Notes: generated by a model not told the origin, from the sequence alone. A stretch of 33,492 nucleotides of DNA from Bacteroidales bacterium (GCA_016295245.1 JAEDLO010000008.1:1-33492); one strand, 5' to 3'; shown: positions 9,214-17,734, numbered from the stretch's first letter. Numbers and translations are program-made.

Positions 9214-9241
9214 ATTTATTTGAAATCAAACACTTAATGCA

Positions 9242-10495
9242 ATGATAACACTCAAAAAACTCCTTCTGGCAGCATCAGCAGCCTGCCTTCTTCTCTCTTC
9301 CTGCACTTCCGGCAAGCACGAGTACCGCAACTATCTGCTCGAGCTCGGCTACACACAGGAGCAGATTGACAACAAACTCCTGGAAACCTACAATGAGGTC
9401 TTCCACAGCGAAAGAGCCGCTTACAAAGAGGTCGGCGACGACCTTGGCTATGTAGCTGACGTCAAGAATAATGACGTGCGCACCGAGGGCCAGTCCTACG
9501 GTATGATGGTGGCCGTCCAGGTCGGCAACCAGGATATGTTCAACAGGATCTGGAGATGGTCAAAGAAATATATGAGGCATAACGAAGGCCCTTCAAAGGG
9601 ACTCTTCGCCTGGCATTGCCGCTATGACGGCAGCCAGATCGACAAGGGCTCCGCTTCCGACGGCGAGTTGTATTTCGTGACCGACCTGCTCCTGGCGTCA
9701 AGGCGCTGGGGCAACGACGGCGAAATCAACTATCTTGCAGAGGCGCAGGAGCTTCTCAACGATCTTTTCAGCAAGGACGGAACCGGCGGTGTGACCAATA
9801 TCATCAACACCGAGCACAACCTCATCTGCTTCTGCCCCGACACCCTCGCCTACAAGCACACCGATCCTTCATACCATCTTCCAGCCTTCTACGAAATCTG
9901 GGCGGAGAGTGCACAGGACGGCCGTGAGGACTATTACAGACTGCTCGCCGACGAGGCCAGGAAATACCTCCACAATGCCTGTGACGAAAAGACCGGCATC
10001 AACCCGGACCAGAGTGAGTTCGACGGCACCCCTATCAGCCGCCACTTCGGACCGTTCCACTATATCTCAGAGTTCCACTATGACTCTTGGAGAGTGCCAA
10101 TGAACATCACTATGGACTACTGCTGGTACGGAAAGGACAAGGAGTGGCAGAGCGCCTACGCCGACAAGTTCCAGAGCACGATGGCTTCATACGGCATCGA
10201 GAGCTTCCCGGACCAGTTCAGTATGGACGGCAAGGAGCCTCAATTCATTATGGGAGCCGGCGGCTACAGGACCCTGCGCCATTCTATTGGCCTCGTGGGC
10301 ACGACTGCCACCGCAAGCCTTATGACCGACAACCAGTACAGCAAGGACATCGTCCGCCACTTTATGGATATGAAGCTTGAGCCATACGAGGACGGCTATT
10401 ATGATGTTTATTATGACGGTCTGGTAAGCCTTTTCTCGCTCCTTCACCTGAGCGGCAACTATCGTATGAACGACTGGACTCTAACTCTTGACTGA
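9242..10495 (+). CDS. Lipoprotein GH8, reducing-end xylose-releasing exo-oligoxylanase (Rex-like)
   Basis: A lipoprotein signal with lipobox LSSC (Cys21) precedes an alpha/alpha-barrel of the GH8 family. RTEGQSYGMM contains the probable acid Glu82, ASDGELYF contains Asp140, and DSWRVPMNITMDY (281-293) contains the probable base. These segments match the Rex subgroup, which removes xylose from the reducing end of xylo-oligosaccharides with inversion and leaves long xylan alone. At 417 residues it has Rex size and no extra domains. It shares an operon with the upstream GH43 and the downstream CE15. The Rex assignment is by family resemblance; an endo-xylanase GH8 is the alternative. Confidence 0.92.
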   Translation: MITLKKLLLAASAACLLLSSCTSGKHEYRNYLLELGYTQEQIDNKLLETYNEVFHSERAAYKEVGDDLGYVADVKNNDVRTEGQSYGMMVAVQVGNQDMFNRIWRWSKKYMRHNEGPSKGLFAWHCRYDGSQIDKGSASDGELYFVTDLLLASRRWGNDGEINYLAEAQELLNDLFSKDGTGGVTNIINTEHNLICFCPDTLAYKHTDPSYHLPAFYEIWAESAQDGREDYYRLLADEARKYLHNACDEKTGINPDQSEFDGTPISRHFGPFHYISEFHYDSWRVPMNITMDYCWYGKDKEWQSAYADKFQSTMASYGIESFPDQFSMDGKEPQFIMGAGGYRTLRHSIGLVGTTATASLMTDNQYSKDIVRHFMDMKLEPYEDGYYDVYYDGLVSLFSLLHLSGNYRMNDWTLTLD

Positions 10496-10496
10496 T

Positions 10497-11711
10497 ATGA
10501 AACTCATCCGTCTTGCCGGAATCGCATCAGCTGCGCTGATGCTTTCCGCCTGCTGCGGGCAGCAGATTCCCCTTGTTTACGACGTAGAGAACAGCGGGGC
10601 GCATTATGCCAAACCTGCGCTGCCCGAAATGGGAGAGCTGAAGGCTTGCGAGAGCCTTCCCGACCCTTTGGAATGGTCTGACGGAAGCGGCAAGGTAGAG
10701 AAATTCAAGGATTGGGAAAGGCGCAGGAGCGAAATCCTCGCCGAAATCCAGCATTATGAGACCGGCGTCAAGCCGGCCACTCCAAAAGAGTGCGTGAGCG
10801 CGCGCCTTCAGGGCGACACACTGCTCCAGGTATGCGTGCGCATAGGTGGCGACAGCCTCAACATCAACGCGCCCGTCCGCATCCCTGAGGGCGAGGGCCC
10901 GTTCCCTGCCATCATCGGTCTTGGCTTCGGCGCAAGGCCGGGCAGCCTCCCGCCTGATATCTTCTCAAGCCGCAATATCGCAGTGGTCAGCTTCCCGTTC
11001 TGGGAGGTGATGAACCACACCCAGACGCGCGGCAAGGAACCGGTCAACAGGATACTCCCGGAATACGAGGAAAACGGCGCCTATACTATGTGGCCGTGGG
11101 GCGTAAGCCGTCTTATTGACGCGTTGGAGCTGGTCTCTGACCAGATGCGCATCGACACCCGCCATCTGGCCATCACCGGCTGCTCTTTCGCAGGCAAGAT
11201 GGCCCTCTTTGCAGGGGCCTTCGACGAGCGCATCGCTCTGACGATAGCCCAGGAGCCGGGTGGCGGCGGCGCTGCTGCCTGGAGAGTGAGTGAAACACTT
11301 GGGCACGTAGAGACCATCGAGCGCACCAATTACGCCTGGTTCAAAGAGAGTATGAAAAACTTCGAGCTGGAGAATGTGAAGTACCTGCCTATGGACCACC
11401 ACGAGCTGTGCGCCCTCGTTGCACCTCGCGCGCTGCTGGTGCTCGGCAACCCTGACTACCCTTGGCTGGCCGACGAGGCCGGCTATGTAAGCTGTGTTGC
11501 GGCAAGAAGGGTTTGGGAGAATTTCGGCATCGCCGACCGTATGGGCTACTCATTCCAGGCAGGGCATATGCACTGTATGCTGCCTGAGGAGCAGAAGCCG
11601 CAGGTGGAAGCCTTTGTGGACAAGTTCCTGCTCGGAAAGGACGTGCCGACGGAGGTCACCTATGCCCCGATGTTCGGGGAGGTGGACCTGGAGCGCTGGA
11701 TAAAGTGGTAG
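10497..11711 (+). CDS. Lipoprotein CE15-like glucuronoyl esterase with a non-canonical active site
   Basis: The start at 10497 follows the GH8 stop by one base and gives a lipoprotein signal with lipobox LSAC (Cys19). The alpha/beta-hydrolase fold carries the CE15 nucleophile elbow TGCSFAGK (Ser230), Glu253 in AQEPGGGGAAAWR exactly 23 residues later as in characterised family members, and a C-terminal His in AGHMHC (357 or 359). CE15 enzymes cleave esters between 4-O-methylglucuronic acid of xylan and lignin alcohols. Here the Arg that normally follows the catalytic Ser (GCSRxG) is Phe231, so activity or substrate may differ. Co-transcription with the GH8 gene mirrors a CE15-GH8 fusion known from Bacteroides eggerthii. 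It ends directly against the convergent GH29 gene. Confidence 0.85.
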   Translation: MKLIRLAGIASAALMLSACCGQQIPLVYDVENSGAHYAKPALPEMGELKACESLPDPLEWSDGSGKVEKFKDWERRRSEILAEIQHYETGVKPATPKECVSARLQGDTLLQVCVRIGGDSLNINAPVRIPEGEGPFPAIIGLGFGARPGSLPPDIFSSRNIAVVSFPFWEVMNHTQTRGKEPVNRILPEYEENGAYTMWPWGVSRLIDALELVSDQMRIDTRHLAITGCSFAGKMALFAGAFDERIALTIAQEPGGGGAAAWRVSETLGHVETIERTNYAWFKESMKNFELENVKYLPMDHHELCALVAPRALLVLGNPDYPWLADEAGYVSCVAARRVWENFGIADRMGYSFQAGHMHCMLPEEQKPQVEAFVDKFLLGKDVPTEVTYAPMFGEVDLERWIKW

Positions 11712-13025
11712 CTATTTCAATTTTACTTTGACTATCAGGTCTATGCAGGATGCCTCCCGCTCAGGGAGCTGGAGTTCAAGCGAATCCGCCTTTTGCCTGT
11801 AGCGCAGCGGAGTGCCGTCCAGAAGCGTCGCTGCGGAGACCTTGCCGGGGAGACTGAGCTGTATGCTTCCGGCCTCAGAATCGAGGACGTGAAGGTACAC
11901 GAAGTCTCCCTTGCGCGTGCTTACGCCCCAGCTCTGCTCGCCCGTAGGACCGGCGAGGGTGCCGTAGATGCTCTCGCCATTGGCCTCGAGCCAGCTGCCG
12001 ATGGCCCGGAGCCGCTCAAGTGCCTCTTCAGGCAGGGTGCCGTCGGGACGAGGGCCTATGTTGAGCAGGAGGTTGGCGCCCTTGGCGGCGGTCATCACAA
12101 GGTAGCGGATGAGCTCGTCGGAGGATTTGTACTGACGGTCGGTGATGTTATAGCCCCAGCTGCGGTTCATTGTCTGGCAGGTCTCGAGCGGGAGTTGGGA
12201 AATCTCCTGGCCCGAGAGGCCGTAATCGTTGCGGCCCGGGATGTCGCGCTCGAAAATCTGGATGTCCTCGCCGCCGAAAGGCAGCAGGTGATGGTTGTTG
12301 CCCACCAGACAGGCCGGCTGGAGTGAGTGGATGAGCTCGTATTGCTCGTAGAGGTTCCAGATTTGAGGCTGATCCTCGCGAGGACGCGCATCCATATCCC
12401 AGACGCCGTCGAACCAGATTGCCCCGATGGGGCCGTAGGAAGTGAGCAGCTCGGTGAGCTGGGTATTCATAAAGTCGAGGTAGTGGCGCCATTCGCCCCC
12501 GTCCGGACGACCGGTTCCCAGGCCTGTGCGCCCGCGAGGATAGAAGTCGGTGCGCCCCCAGTCAAGGTGGGAGTAATAGAGGTGGAGCTTGATGCCCTGA
12601 TTGGCACATTCTGCAGCGAGCTCGCCTATCACATCGCGTCCGAAGGGCGTCGCGTCCACTACATTATAGGAACTCGCGGCAGACTTGAACATCGAGAAGC
12701 CGTCGTGGTGGCGGGAGGTGATGGTGATGTATCTCGCGCCGGAGGCCTTGATGGCCGACACCCACTCGCCCGCATCGAATTTCGAAGGAAAGAAGCCATC
12801 TGCAAGGCGCGGATATTCCTGATAATCAATGTTTTTATTCTGCATCACCCACTCTCCCTGGCCGAGCATCGAGTAGATGCCCCAGTGGATAAAGATGCCA
12901 AAGCGGTCCCGGGAGAAACTCTCGCGGGCTTCAAGATTAGCTTCGGATGGGACATAGTCCGTCTGGGCGGCGGCACGAGGGCAGAAAGCCGCAAGTACCA
13001 GAAGCAGCAAAACAATATTCTTCAT
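11712..13025 (-). CDS. GH29 alpha-L-fucosidase, secreted
   Basis: A signal peptide (MKNIVLLLLV to about residue 20, ending ARAAAQ-like as CPRAAAQ) precedes a GH29 barrel. Visible features are GIFIHWGIYS (His47), TSRHHDGF (His106, His107), the nucleophile Asp206 in AIWFDGVWD, and a C-terminal beta-sandwich from about residue 350. It would remove alpha-L-fucose from glycans in the periplasm with retention. The frame extends to a TTG at 13034, but the ATG at 13025 gives the natural signal peptide and sits 11 bp after the kinase stop. It is the second gene of a leftward pair with the sensor kinase. The fucose donor glycan in this xylan setting is unknown. Confidence 0.93.
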   Translation of the reverse strand: MKNIVLLLLVLAAFCPRAAAQTDYVPSEANLEARESFSRDRFGIFIHWGIYSMLGQGEWVMQNKNIDYQEYPRLADGFFPSKFDAGEWVSAIKASGARYITITSRHHDGFSMFKSAASSYNVVDATPFGRDVIGELAAECANQGIKLHLYYSHLDWGRTDFYPRGRTGLGTGRPDGGEWRHYLDFMNTQLTELLTSYGPIGAIWFDGVWDMDARPREDQPQIWNLYEQYELIHSLQPACLVGNNHHLLPFGGEDIQIFERDIPGRNDYGLSGQEISQLPLETCQTMNRSWGYNITDRQYKSSDELIRYLVMTAAKGANLLLNIGPRPDGTLPEEALERLRAIGSWLEANGESIYGTLAGPTGEQSWGVSTRKGDFVYLHVLDSEAGSIQLSLPGKVSAATLLDGTPLRYRQKADSLELQLPEREASCIDLIVKVKLK

Positions 13026-13036
13026 AATGGACAAGA

Positions 13037-14965
13037 TTAGTCTGCAATAGGAATGTCGAGCACAAACCGGGCACCCGGAGAGTAGTTGCGATCGAGATAT
13101 ACTTTGCCGCCGAGCTTCTCTGCCAGAATAGAGCAGATGCTCAGTCCAAGTCCTGCTCCCTGCTTGAAGCTGTCGAGCTTGACGTAGCGGTTGAAGATGA
13201 CCTCAGCCTTGTCCGGCGGCACTCCGATACCTGTATCGGCTACATAGAAGGTCACATAGCCCTTTGTCTCTTCAGTCGTGCAGCCGATGGTAATGGAGCC
13301 TTTCTCGGTATTCTTGATGGCGTTTGTCAGATAGTTGATGAGTATCTGCTGGATGCGCATCACGTCGGACTTGATAGTGAGATCTTCCGGAACCTTCTCT
13401 TCGTAAATCAGCTTGATTGCCGGCGGCACCCTGCCCTCAACCATTTTGAGAGCGAAGTCGCAGGCAGTTGAAGGACGCATCTGGGTGATGGTAATCTTGT
13501 AGTTGCCGGTCTCGATGTCAGAAAGGTTGAGGATATCGTCAATGAGGCCGGTGAGCACGAGGCTGCTGTTAGTCACGAACTCGGCGTACTGCTGCTTCTC
13601 CTCAGGGGTAAGAGTGCCGTCAGGGAGGCTCAGGAGCTGGGCAAAGCCTACAAGCGCATTGAGAGGGGTGCGGATCTCGTGACTCATATTCTGGACAAAG
13701 GTGGTCTTCAGCCTGTTGGCCTTGTCAGCCTCGTCGCGGGAATTGCGGAGCTGCTCGATGTACTTCTCCCTCTCGGCAGTTTCCTTCTGCTTCTTGTGGA
13801 TATAGTTGACAATGAAGGATATAAGGAGTAGCAATACGACGAAGAGCGAGATGACTACTATCATATTGGAGCGGTCAAGCTTACGCTCAGTGGCGCTCAG
13901 GGTGTTGCTCAGCTCGGTGTTGCCCATCAGAGCGGCGAACTGATCCACGTTGTTGCCGTGGCTTTCCGCCAGGGAGTAGTAAAGGATGTCCACGAGCCTG
14001 GCCTCGACAAAGGCCAAAGCCGCATCATTTTTGTAAAGGGAGGCGAGTTCTGAGAAGTATTTGAGGTCTATCGCATTATTGAACTGGGCAACATTGTTGC
14101 GGAAAGTGTCCCAATCGCCCTTTGCTGCAGCCTCAGTCGTCTGGTACATCAAATCGCCCTTGGGATAGTAGCGCTTGTAGTATCGAGTGGAACTTTTGAC
14201 CTCGTCACGATACTTGGCGTAGGTCTTCATATCGCCCTTGCGGGCATAGTATCGGGACTCGTGGTAGCAGCAGCGCAATGAATCGATAGGCACCGCGGCA
14301 ATCTTTTCCGCCTCGTCAAGGAAAAGGCGGGTCGAGTCGTTATCGATATGATAGGTCTCGGAGAGCTCGAGGAGGGTTCGGATGATGACGGTTTCGTTCT
14401 TGATTATCGGGTCCGTCGTGTTTGCATAGACCTTGTAGGCATTGAGGGCATAGCGGCGGGAGTTGACATAGTCGCCTTTCTGCCAATAAATCAGTGAAAG
14501 ATAGCGGTTGCCTTCGTAAATACCGTATTCGCTGTTAAGGTCTTTGGCATCCACGAGCATTCGCTTGATGAGGTCCATCACCGCGAACTCGTCGTGTTCG
14601 TTATCGGTAAGATACATCGCCGCACGGGTGTAGGCGTTGAAGTAGAACTGAAGCTGGCCCATCTCCTGGGCCTTTTTCATCAGATTGTCCATCGCCGTGA
14701 GAACCTGCTCCTTGGAGCTGCCGCGGCAAAGGTGTCTCAATTCGAGAAGGTAGTACTGGAGCTCGGCCTGCTTGTCATTTCTGCTGACGGCAAGATCGAA
14801 AAACTGGCGGTTAAGGAGCTCGAAATCAGGAGTTCCTACGGCCTCGTCAACAAGCTCGTAAAGTTGTTCACACTCCGGAGTAAGCCCCAAATCATTCTTG
14901 GCATCAAGATGATACAGGCTTATTGAAAATAAGAGCAGTAATACAACTATTGTTTTCCTCAGCAT
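13037..14965 (-). CDS. Membrane sensor histidine kinase with periplasmic helical-repeat sensor, orphan
   Basis: At 642 residues it has a signal peptide, a long periplasmic helical region of TPR-like character (about 25-360), one membrane segment (about 367-389), a short coiled coil, then HisKA (NMSHEIRTPLNAL, His429) and HATPase (N box NYLTNAIKN; G boxes DTGIGVPP and GAGLGLSIC). It lacks a receiver or DNA-binding domain, and no response regulator is adjacent. It precedes the GH29 gene by 11 bp, so the two are probably co-expressed. A -7 box ends 7 bp before the ATG, suggesting a leaderless or nearly leaderless mRNA. The ligand is unknown. Confidence 0.93.
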   Translation of the reverse strand: MLRKTIVVLLLLFSISLYHLDAKNDLGLTPECEQLYELVDEAVGTPDFELLNRQFFDLAVSRNDKQAELQYYLLELRHLCRGSSKEQVLTAMDNLMKKAQEMGQLQFYFNAYTRAAMYLTDNEHDEFAVMDLIKRMLVDAKDLNSEYGIYEGNRYLSLIYWQKGDYVNSRRYALNAYKVYANTTDPIIKNETVIIRTLLELSETYHIDNDSTRLFLDEAEKIAAVPIDSLRCCYHESRYYARKGDMKTYAKYRDEVKSSTRYYKRYYPKGDLMYQTTEAAAKGDWDTFRNNVAQFNNAIDLKYFSELASLYKNDAALAFVEARLVDILYYSLAESHGNNVDQFAALMGNTELSNTLSATERKLDRSNMIVVISLFVVLLLLISFIVNYIHKKQKETAEREKYIEQLRNSRDEADKANRLKTTFVQNMSHEIRTPLNALVGFAQLLSLPDGTLTPEEKQQYAEFVTNSSLVLTGLIDDILNLSDIETGNYKITITQMRPSTACDFALKMVEGRVPPAIKLIYEEKVPEDLTIKSDVMRIQQILINYLTNAIKNTEKGSITIGCTTEETKGYVTFYVADTGIGVPPDKAEVIFNRYVKLDSFKQGAGLGLSICSILAEKLGGKVYLDRNYSPGARFVLDIPIAD

Positions 14966-14972
14966 ACTATCG

Positions 14973-14980
14973 CAAAGATA
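14973..14980 (-). promoter_or_regulatory. Putative -7 box of the kinase-GH29 operon
   Basis: TATCTTTG on the minus strand matches TAnnTTTG. With the usual spacing the transcript would start at about 14966, one base before the kinase ATG. No -33 TTTG is evident. Confidence 0.5.
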
Positions 14981-15034
14981 ATATATTTCTCTGTATTTGT
15001 TTTATTTACATTGATTATTTATTACAAACGGATA

Positions 15035-15063
15035 GGCCCGGGAACGCAATGGCGCTCCGGGCC
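15035..15063. terminator. GC-rich hairpin downstream of the NigD-like gene
   Basis: GGCCCGG (15035-15041) pairs with CCGGGCC (15057-15063). It is followed on the plus strand by TTTTT, but both neighbouring genes run on the minus strand, where the hairpin instead has an upstream A tract and no U tract. It probably ends the NigD-like transcript, with imperfect polarity. Confidence 0.5.
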
Positions 15064-15092
15064 TTTTTCCTTGATTATTCCTTATCCTGAGA

Positions 15093-15809
15093 CTAGTTCT
15101 GATACAGATAGACTCCTCCTTTGGTCTCGGCTTCAGGGACCTTGAAATCCACGGTCTGAACGCCGTTCATACGGGTCTTGATATGGATGCGGACGGTCTC
15201 CTTGCCGTCAAACAGCTCCTTGAATTCATCCACAGGAAGCGAGAGCCAGGTCCACCACTCCCTTGCATAGCCGTCAGAGTTTGCGTCGTGGCAGAGCACC
15301 AGGTCGAGGAACTTCTCGCCGCTCGGCTGATAGTCGGGTGCATAAACGAGCTTGAAATTGTGGAGATTGTAATTGTCGCAGTTGAAGCCGACATAGAAGT
15401 TGAAATACTTCGAGCTCATCTGCGGATTGCGCGGATAGAGGTTGAAGCTTGTGCCCTCGTTGCCGAAATCTGCGGCGTCCGAAATCTGTGCAAGGCGGCA
15501 GCTTTCACCCACAATCATATCCGTATCCACCTTGAGGAGGTTAATCTTGAGTTCCTCAGCCTCAAGGCTGCCATCTACGGTGAAGTAGATAACTGCCCTC
15601 TGCTGATCTTTCAGCCCAAAGGAAACAGGCTTTACCGGGGTTAACACACGGCCTTCGTCGGTAACGAAACTGTCAACGGTGGCGTCACTGACATTGGCTG
15701 TGACGATGCTGTAGTATGAGTACACCTCTACCTGGTCCTTGCCGTCTTTGTTGCAGGACACTGCGAAAAAGGACAGCACAATTGCTGCAATAAGTGAAAT
15801 TCTCTTCAT
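15093..15809 (-). CDS. NigD-like lipoprotein of unknown function
   Basis: The start at 15809 gives a clear lipoprotein signal with lipobox FAVSC (Cys19); the open frame extends to 15863 without a plausible signal. The 238-residue protein has the Bacteroidota NigD-like layout. A small N-terminal barrel (YYSIVTANVSDATVDSFV, then DEGRVLTPVKP and QQRAVIYFTVDG) is followed by a C-terminal beta-sandwich (FNFYVGFNCDN, LDLVLCHDANSDGY, VRIHIKTRMNG). It is likely anchored to a membrane facing the periplasm. No enzymatic motif is visible and the family function is not established. It is divergent from the ECF sigma gene and may share control with it. Confidence 0.75.
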   Translation of the reverse strand: MKRISLIAAIVLSFFAVSCNKDGKDQVEVYSYYSIVTANVSDATVDSFVTDEGRVLTPVKPVSFGLKDQQRAVIYFTVDGSLEAEELKINLLKVDTDMIVGESCRLAQISDAADFGNEGTSFNLYPRNPQMSSKYFNFYVGFNCDNYNLHNFKLVYAPDYQPSGEKFLDLVLCHDANSDGYAREWWTWLSLPVDEFKELFDGKETVRIHIKTRMNGVQTVDFKVPEAETKGGVYLYQN

Positions 15810-15865
15810 ATCTGATTTGTGTTTTTTGTGTTCTTTCGCATCTATAACTACGAACAGTTCCAAAT

Positions 15866-15924
15866 ACTGCGTAAAAAAGTGAAAAATTTTTCAGTTCAGC
15901 ACAATTTTTAAGTTTTCACGCAGT
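15866..15924. promoter_or_regulatory. Inverted repeat in the NigD-like / ECF sigma divergent region
   Basis: ACTGCGT (15866-15872) and ACGCAGT (15918-15924) are perfect 7-bp arms. Inside them are related A-rich GTGAAAAA and TTTTCAC tracts. The 143-bp intergenic region is otherwise AT-rich with no TAnnTTTG box, consistent with alternative sigma or repressor control of one side. The role is inferred. Confidence 0.35.
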
Positions 15925-15952
15925 AATTTTAAGTTATTATCGTTATAGGTGT

Positions 15953-16507
15953 ATGACAGACGACAAGACTCTGGCTATCAGATGCGGAGATGGGGACAAC
16001 GCTGCCCGCGAGGAGCTGTACAGAAGGTACAGCCCACGCCTGCTTTCCCTGTGCCTGCGCTACTGCCAGGATCGTCCTCAGGCCGAAGACACGATGCACG
16101 ACGCCTTCGTCAGAATACTTGAGTCCATAGGCAAATACCGCTACACGAGCGAAGGCTCGCTTTACAGCTGGATGGCCCGGGTCACGGTCAACCTATGCTT
16201 CGATTCCCTGCGCAAGCGCAGGAGGGTGAAGGAGTCACTCGTCGGCGATTTCAGCACCGCCGATTTCGCCTCGCTCTCCGAGACTTCGATTCAGACGCAA
16301 AGCCTCGAACCCGGCAAACTCAAGAAAATGGTCGAAGAGCTGCCGCTGGGCTACAGGACTGTCCTGACGCTCTACGCCGTCGAGGGTCTGTCCCATAAGG
16401 AGATAGGTAAACTGTTGCACATCAAGGAGAAAAGCTCCGCCTCGAACCTCGCGCGGGCAAGGGCGATGCTCTCCGAAAAAATCAAGAGCTATTATGAAAA
16501 TGACTGA
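15953..16507 (+). CDS. ECF-type RNA polymerase sigma factor
   Basis: The 184 residues contain sigma region 2 (REELYRRYSPRLLSLCLRY; then AEDTMHDAFVRI; then YSWMARVTVNLCFDSLRKR) and region 4 (LPLGYRTVLTLYAVEGLSHK followed by EIGKLLHIKEKSSASNLARA). It lacks regions 1 and 3, as is standard for ECF sigmas. It would redirect RNA polymerase in response to an envelope signal. The downstream gene overlaps it by 14 bp and encodes a membrane protein placed like an anti-sigma factor. No TAnnTTTG box is seen upstream, so it may be autoregulated. Confidence 0.95.
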   Translation: MTDDKTLAIRCGDGDNAAREELYRRYSPRLLSLCLRYCQDRPQAEDTMHDAFVRILESIGKYRYTSEGSLYSWMARVTVNLCFDSLRKRRRVKESLVGDFSTADFASLSETSIQTQSLEPGKLKKMVEELPLGYRTVLTLYAVEGLSHKEIGKLLHIKEKSSASNLARARAMLSEKIKSYYEND

Positions 16508-17672
16508 CAGGGAAAGAGAAGGCTGGGAGAAGGCATTGAGCGAATGCTTTGATTCGCCCGTGCAGGAAGGGGGCGCTGCAGCAGGCTGGGACGAGGTCTG
16601 CGACAGGCTTGCCGTGCGCAGGAGAAGGCGCGTGGCTGCACGCTCGGCCCTTGCCCTGTGCTGCTCGGCGCTGCTGCTCGGCGGTCTTGCCCTCTCGCTC
16701 AGACCGCAAGGCGTCGAAAGCACTCAGAGCCTCCTGGCGCAGGAGCAGAGCGCAGTTAGCGGCATTCAGGATGCGGAGCCTGTCGGAGAGGTGCTGACAA
16801 CGGAGAGCTTTGAAGGCCAGGCGAGGGAGCAGACGCTGACTGCTCAGGGCTTTGGAAGCGAGAGTCCGGAGCAAGTGCTGCCGGCTGAGAGCTATGAAAG
16901 CAAGGCGGACGGCGAGCGGGCGGCTGTGCGTCCTTCTGAAAACAGAGCGCCGGAAGCCTCCGGCAGCAAGGAAAGCACAAGCGCCGGCAACACCCCGTTC
17001 AATACCGGCAACGCCCTCGCTATGGCCCAAGAAACGCCAGGACGCAGGCGCGGCCCTAAAATCGGCTTAGGCCTTGAGATCGGCGGTATGCCTGCCACCA
17101 GCGGCACGCTGAATATCAGCGGCGGAGGAATCCAAAGCGCCGTGCAAAGATTTGACAGCCCCGGCGTTGATGTTTTCCAGGCCAGCGGCGAAGCCATCAG
17201 CAACAGCGCCAAATACCGCCACCATATGCCTCTGGGCGCAGGCCTCAAGATTGGCATAGGCCTGACTGAGCGCCTGAGCCTGACCACGGGTCTGAACTAC
17301 ACCCTGCTCTGGTCCGAATTGCAGCCACTCGGCAGCGAGGGCAAGAGCGACCAATTCCTCCACTACATCGGCCTCCCTCTTGGCGCAGAATATCGCCTGC
17401 TGAGCAAGGGCGCCTTCGCTCTGAGCGCCGGTGCGGGCGTCTGCCTGGACTTTCTGGCTGCCGCCTACATCGACAAGCGCAAGGTGGACGACAAACCCCT
17501 GCAATGGACGGCAAACCTCAATGCCGCAGCCCTCTGGGAGCTCAGCGGCAAGCTGAGTCTCTACCTCCAGCCCGAACTCAACTGGTACGTCAGCAAGACC
17601 GGCATGAACTCCATCCGCAACGACTCCCCTCTCGGCGCCACCCTGCGCGTCGGCCTGCGCCTGAATCTGTAG
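16494..17672 (+). CDS. Membrane-anchored protein with cytoplasmic head and outer-membrane beta-barrel tail; probable anti-sigma partner
   Basis: The first ~46 residues are charged and cytoplasmic (WEKALSECFDSP, then VCDRLAVRRRRR), followed by one membrane helix (about 47-67). A low-complexity Glu/Ser/Gln-rich linker runs to about 175 and includes degenerate repeats around EQTLTAQ and EQVLPAE. A C-terminal ~215-residue domain has alternating beta-strands, Gly-rich turns and a terminal LRVGLRLNL, as in PorT-like outer-membrane barrels. Translational coupling to the ECF sigma (14-bp overlap; ATGs at 16494 and 16500) suggests it holds or releases the sigma. The head-helix-linker-barrel plan recurs beside Bacteroidota ECF sigmas, but how one chain spans both membranes is unexplained. 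Confidence 0.82.
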   Translation: MKMTDREREGWEKALSECFDSPVQEGGAAAGWDEVCDRLAVRRRRRVAARSALALCCSALLLGGLALSLRPQGVESTQSLLAQEQSAVSGIQDAEPVGEVLTTESFEGQAREQTLTAQGFGSESPEQVLPAESYESKADGERAAVRPSENRAPEASGSKESTSAGNTPFNTGNALAMAQETPGRRRGPKIGLGLEIGGMPATSGTLNISGGGIQSAVQRFDSPGVDVFQASGEAISNSAKYRHHMPLGAGLKIGIGLTERLSLTTGLNYTLLWSELQPLGSEGKSDQFLHYIGLPLGAEYRLLSKGAFALSAGAGVCLDFLAAAYIDKRKVDDKPLQWTANLNAAALWELSGKLSLYLQPELNWYVSKTGMNSIRNDSPLGATLRVGLRLNL

Positions 17673-17734
17673 GGCCCGGCAAACACAAACAGAAATGCGC
17701 GCTTGCCCGAAGCAGGGCTGCACAACGCACAAAA

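Noticed and set aside
12327..13040. 237-codon open frame on the plus strand opposite GH29
   Set aside because: It is antisense to an intact fucosidase with signal peptide and nucleophile; composition is shadow-like.
1..15000. A complete polysaccharide utilisation locus with SusC/SusD
   Set aside because: No TonB-dependent receptor or SusD-like protein is encoded here; if one exists it lies outside the window.
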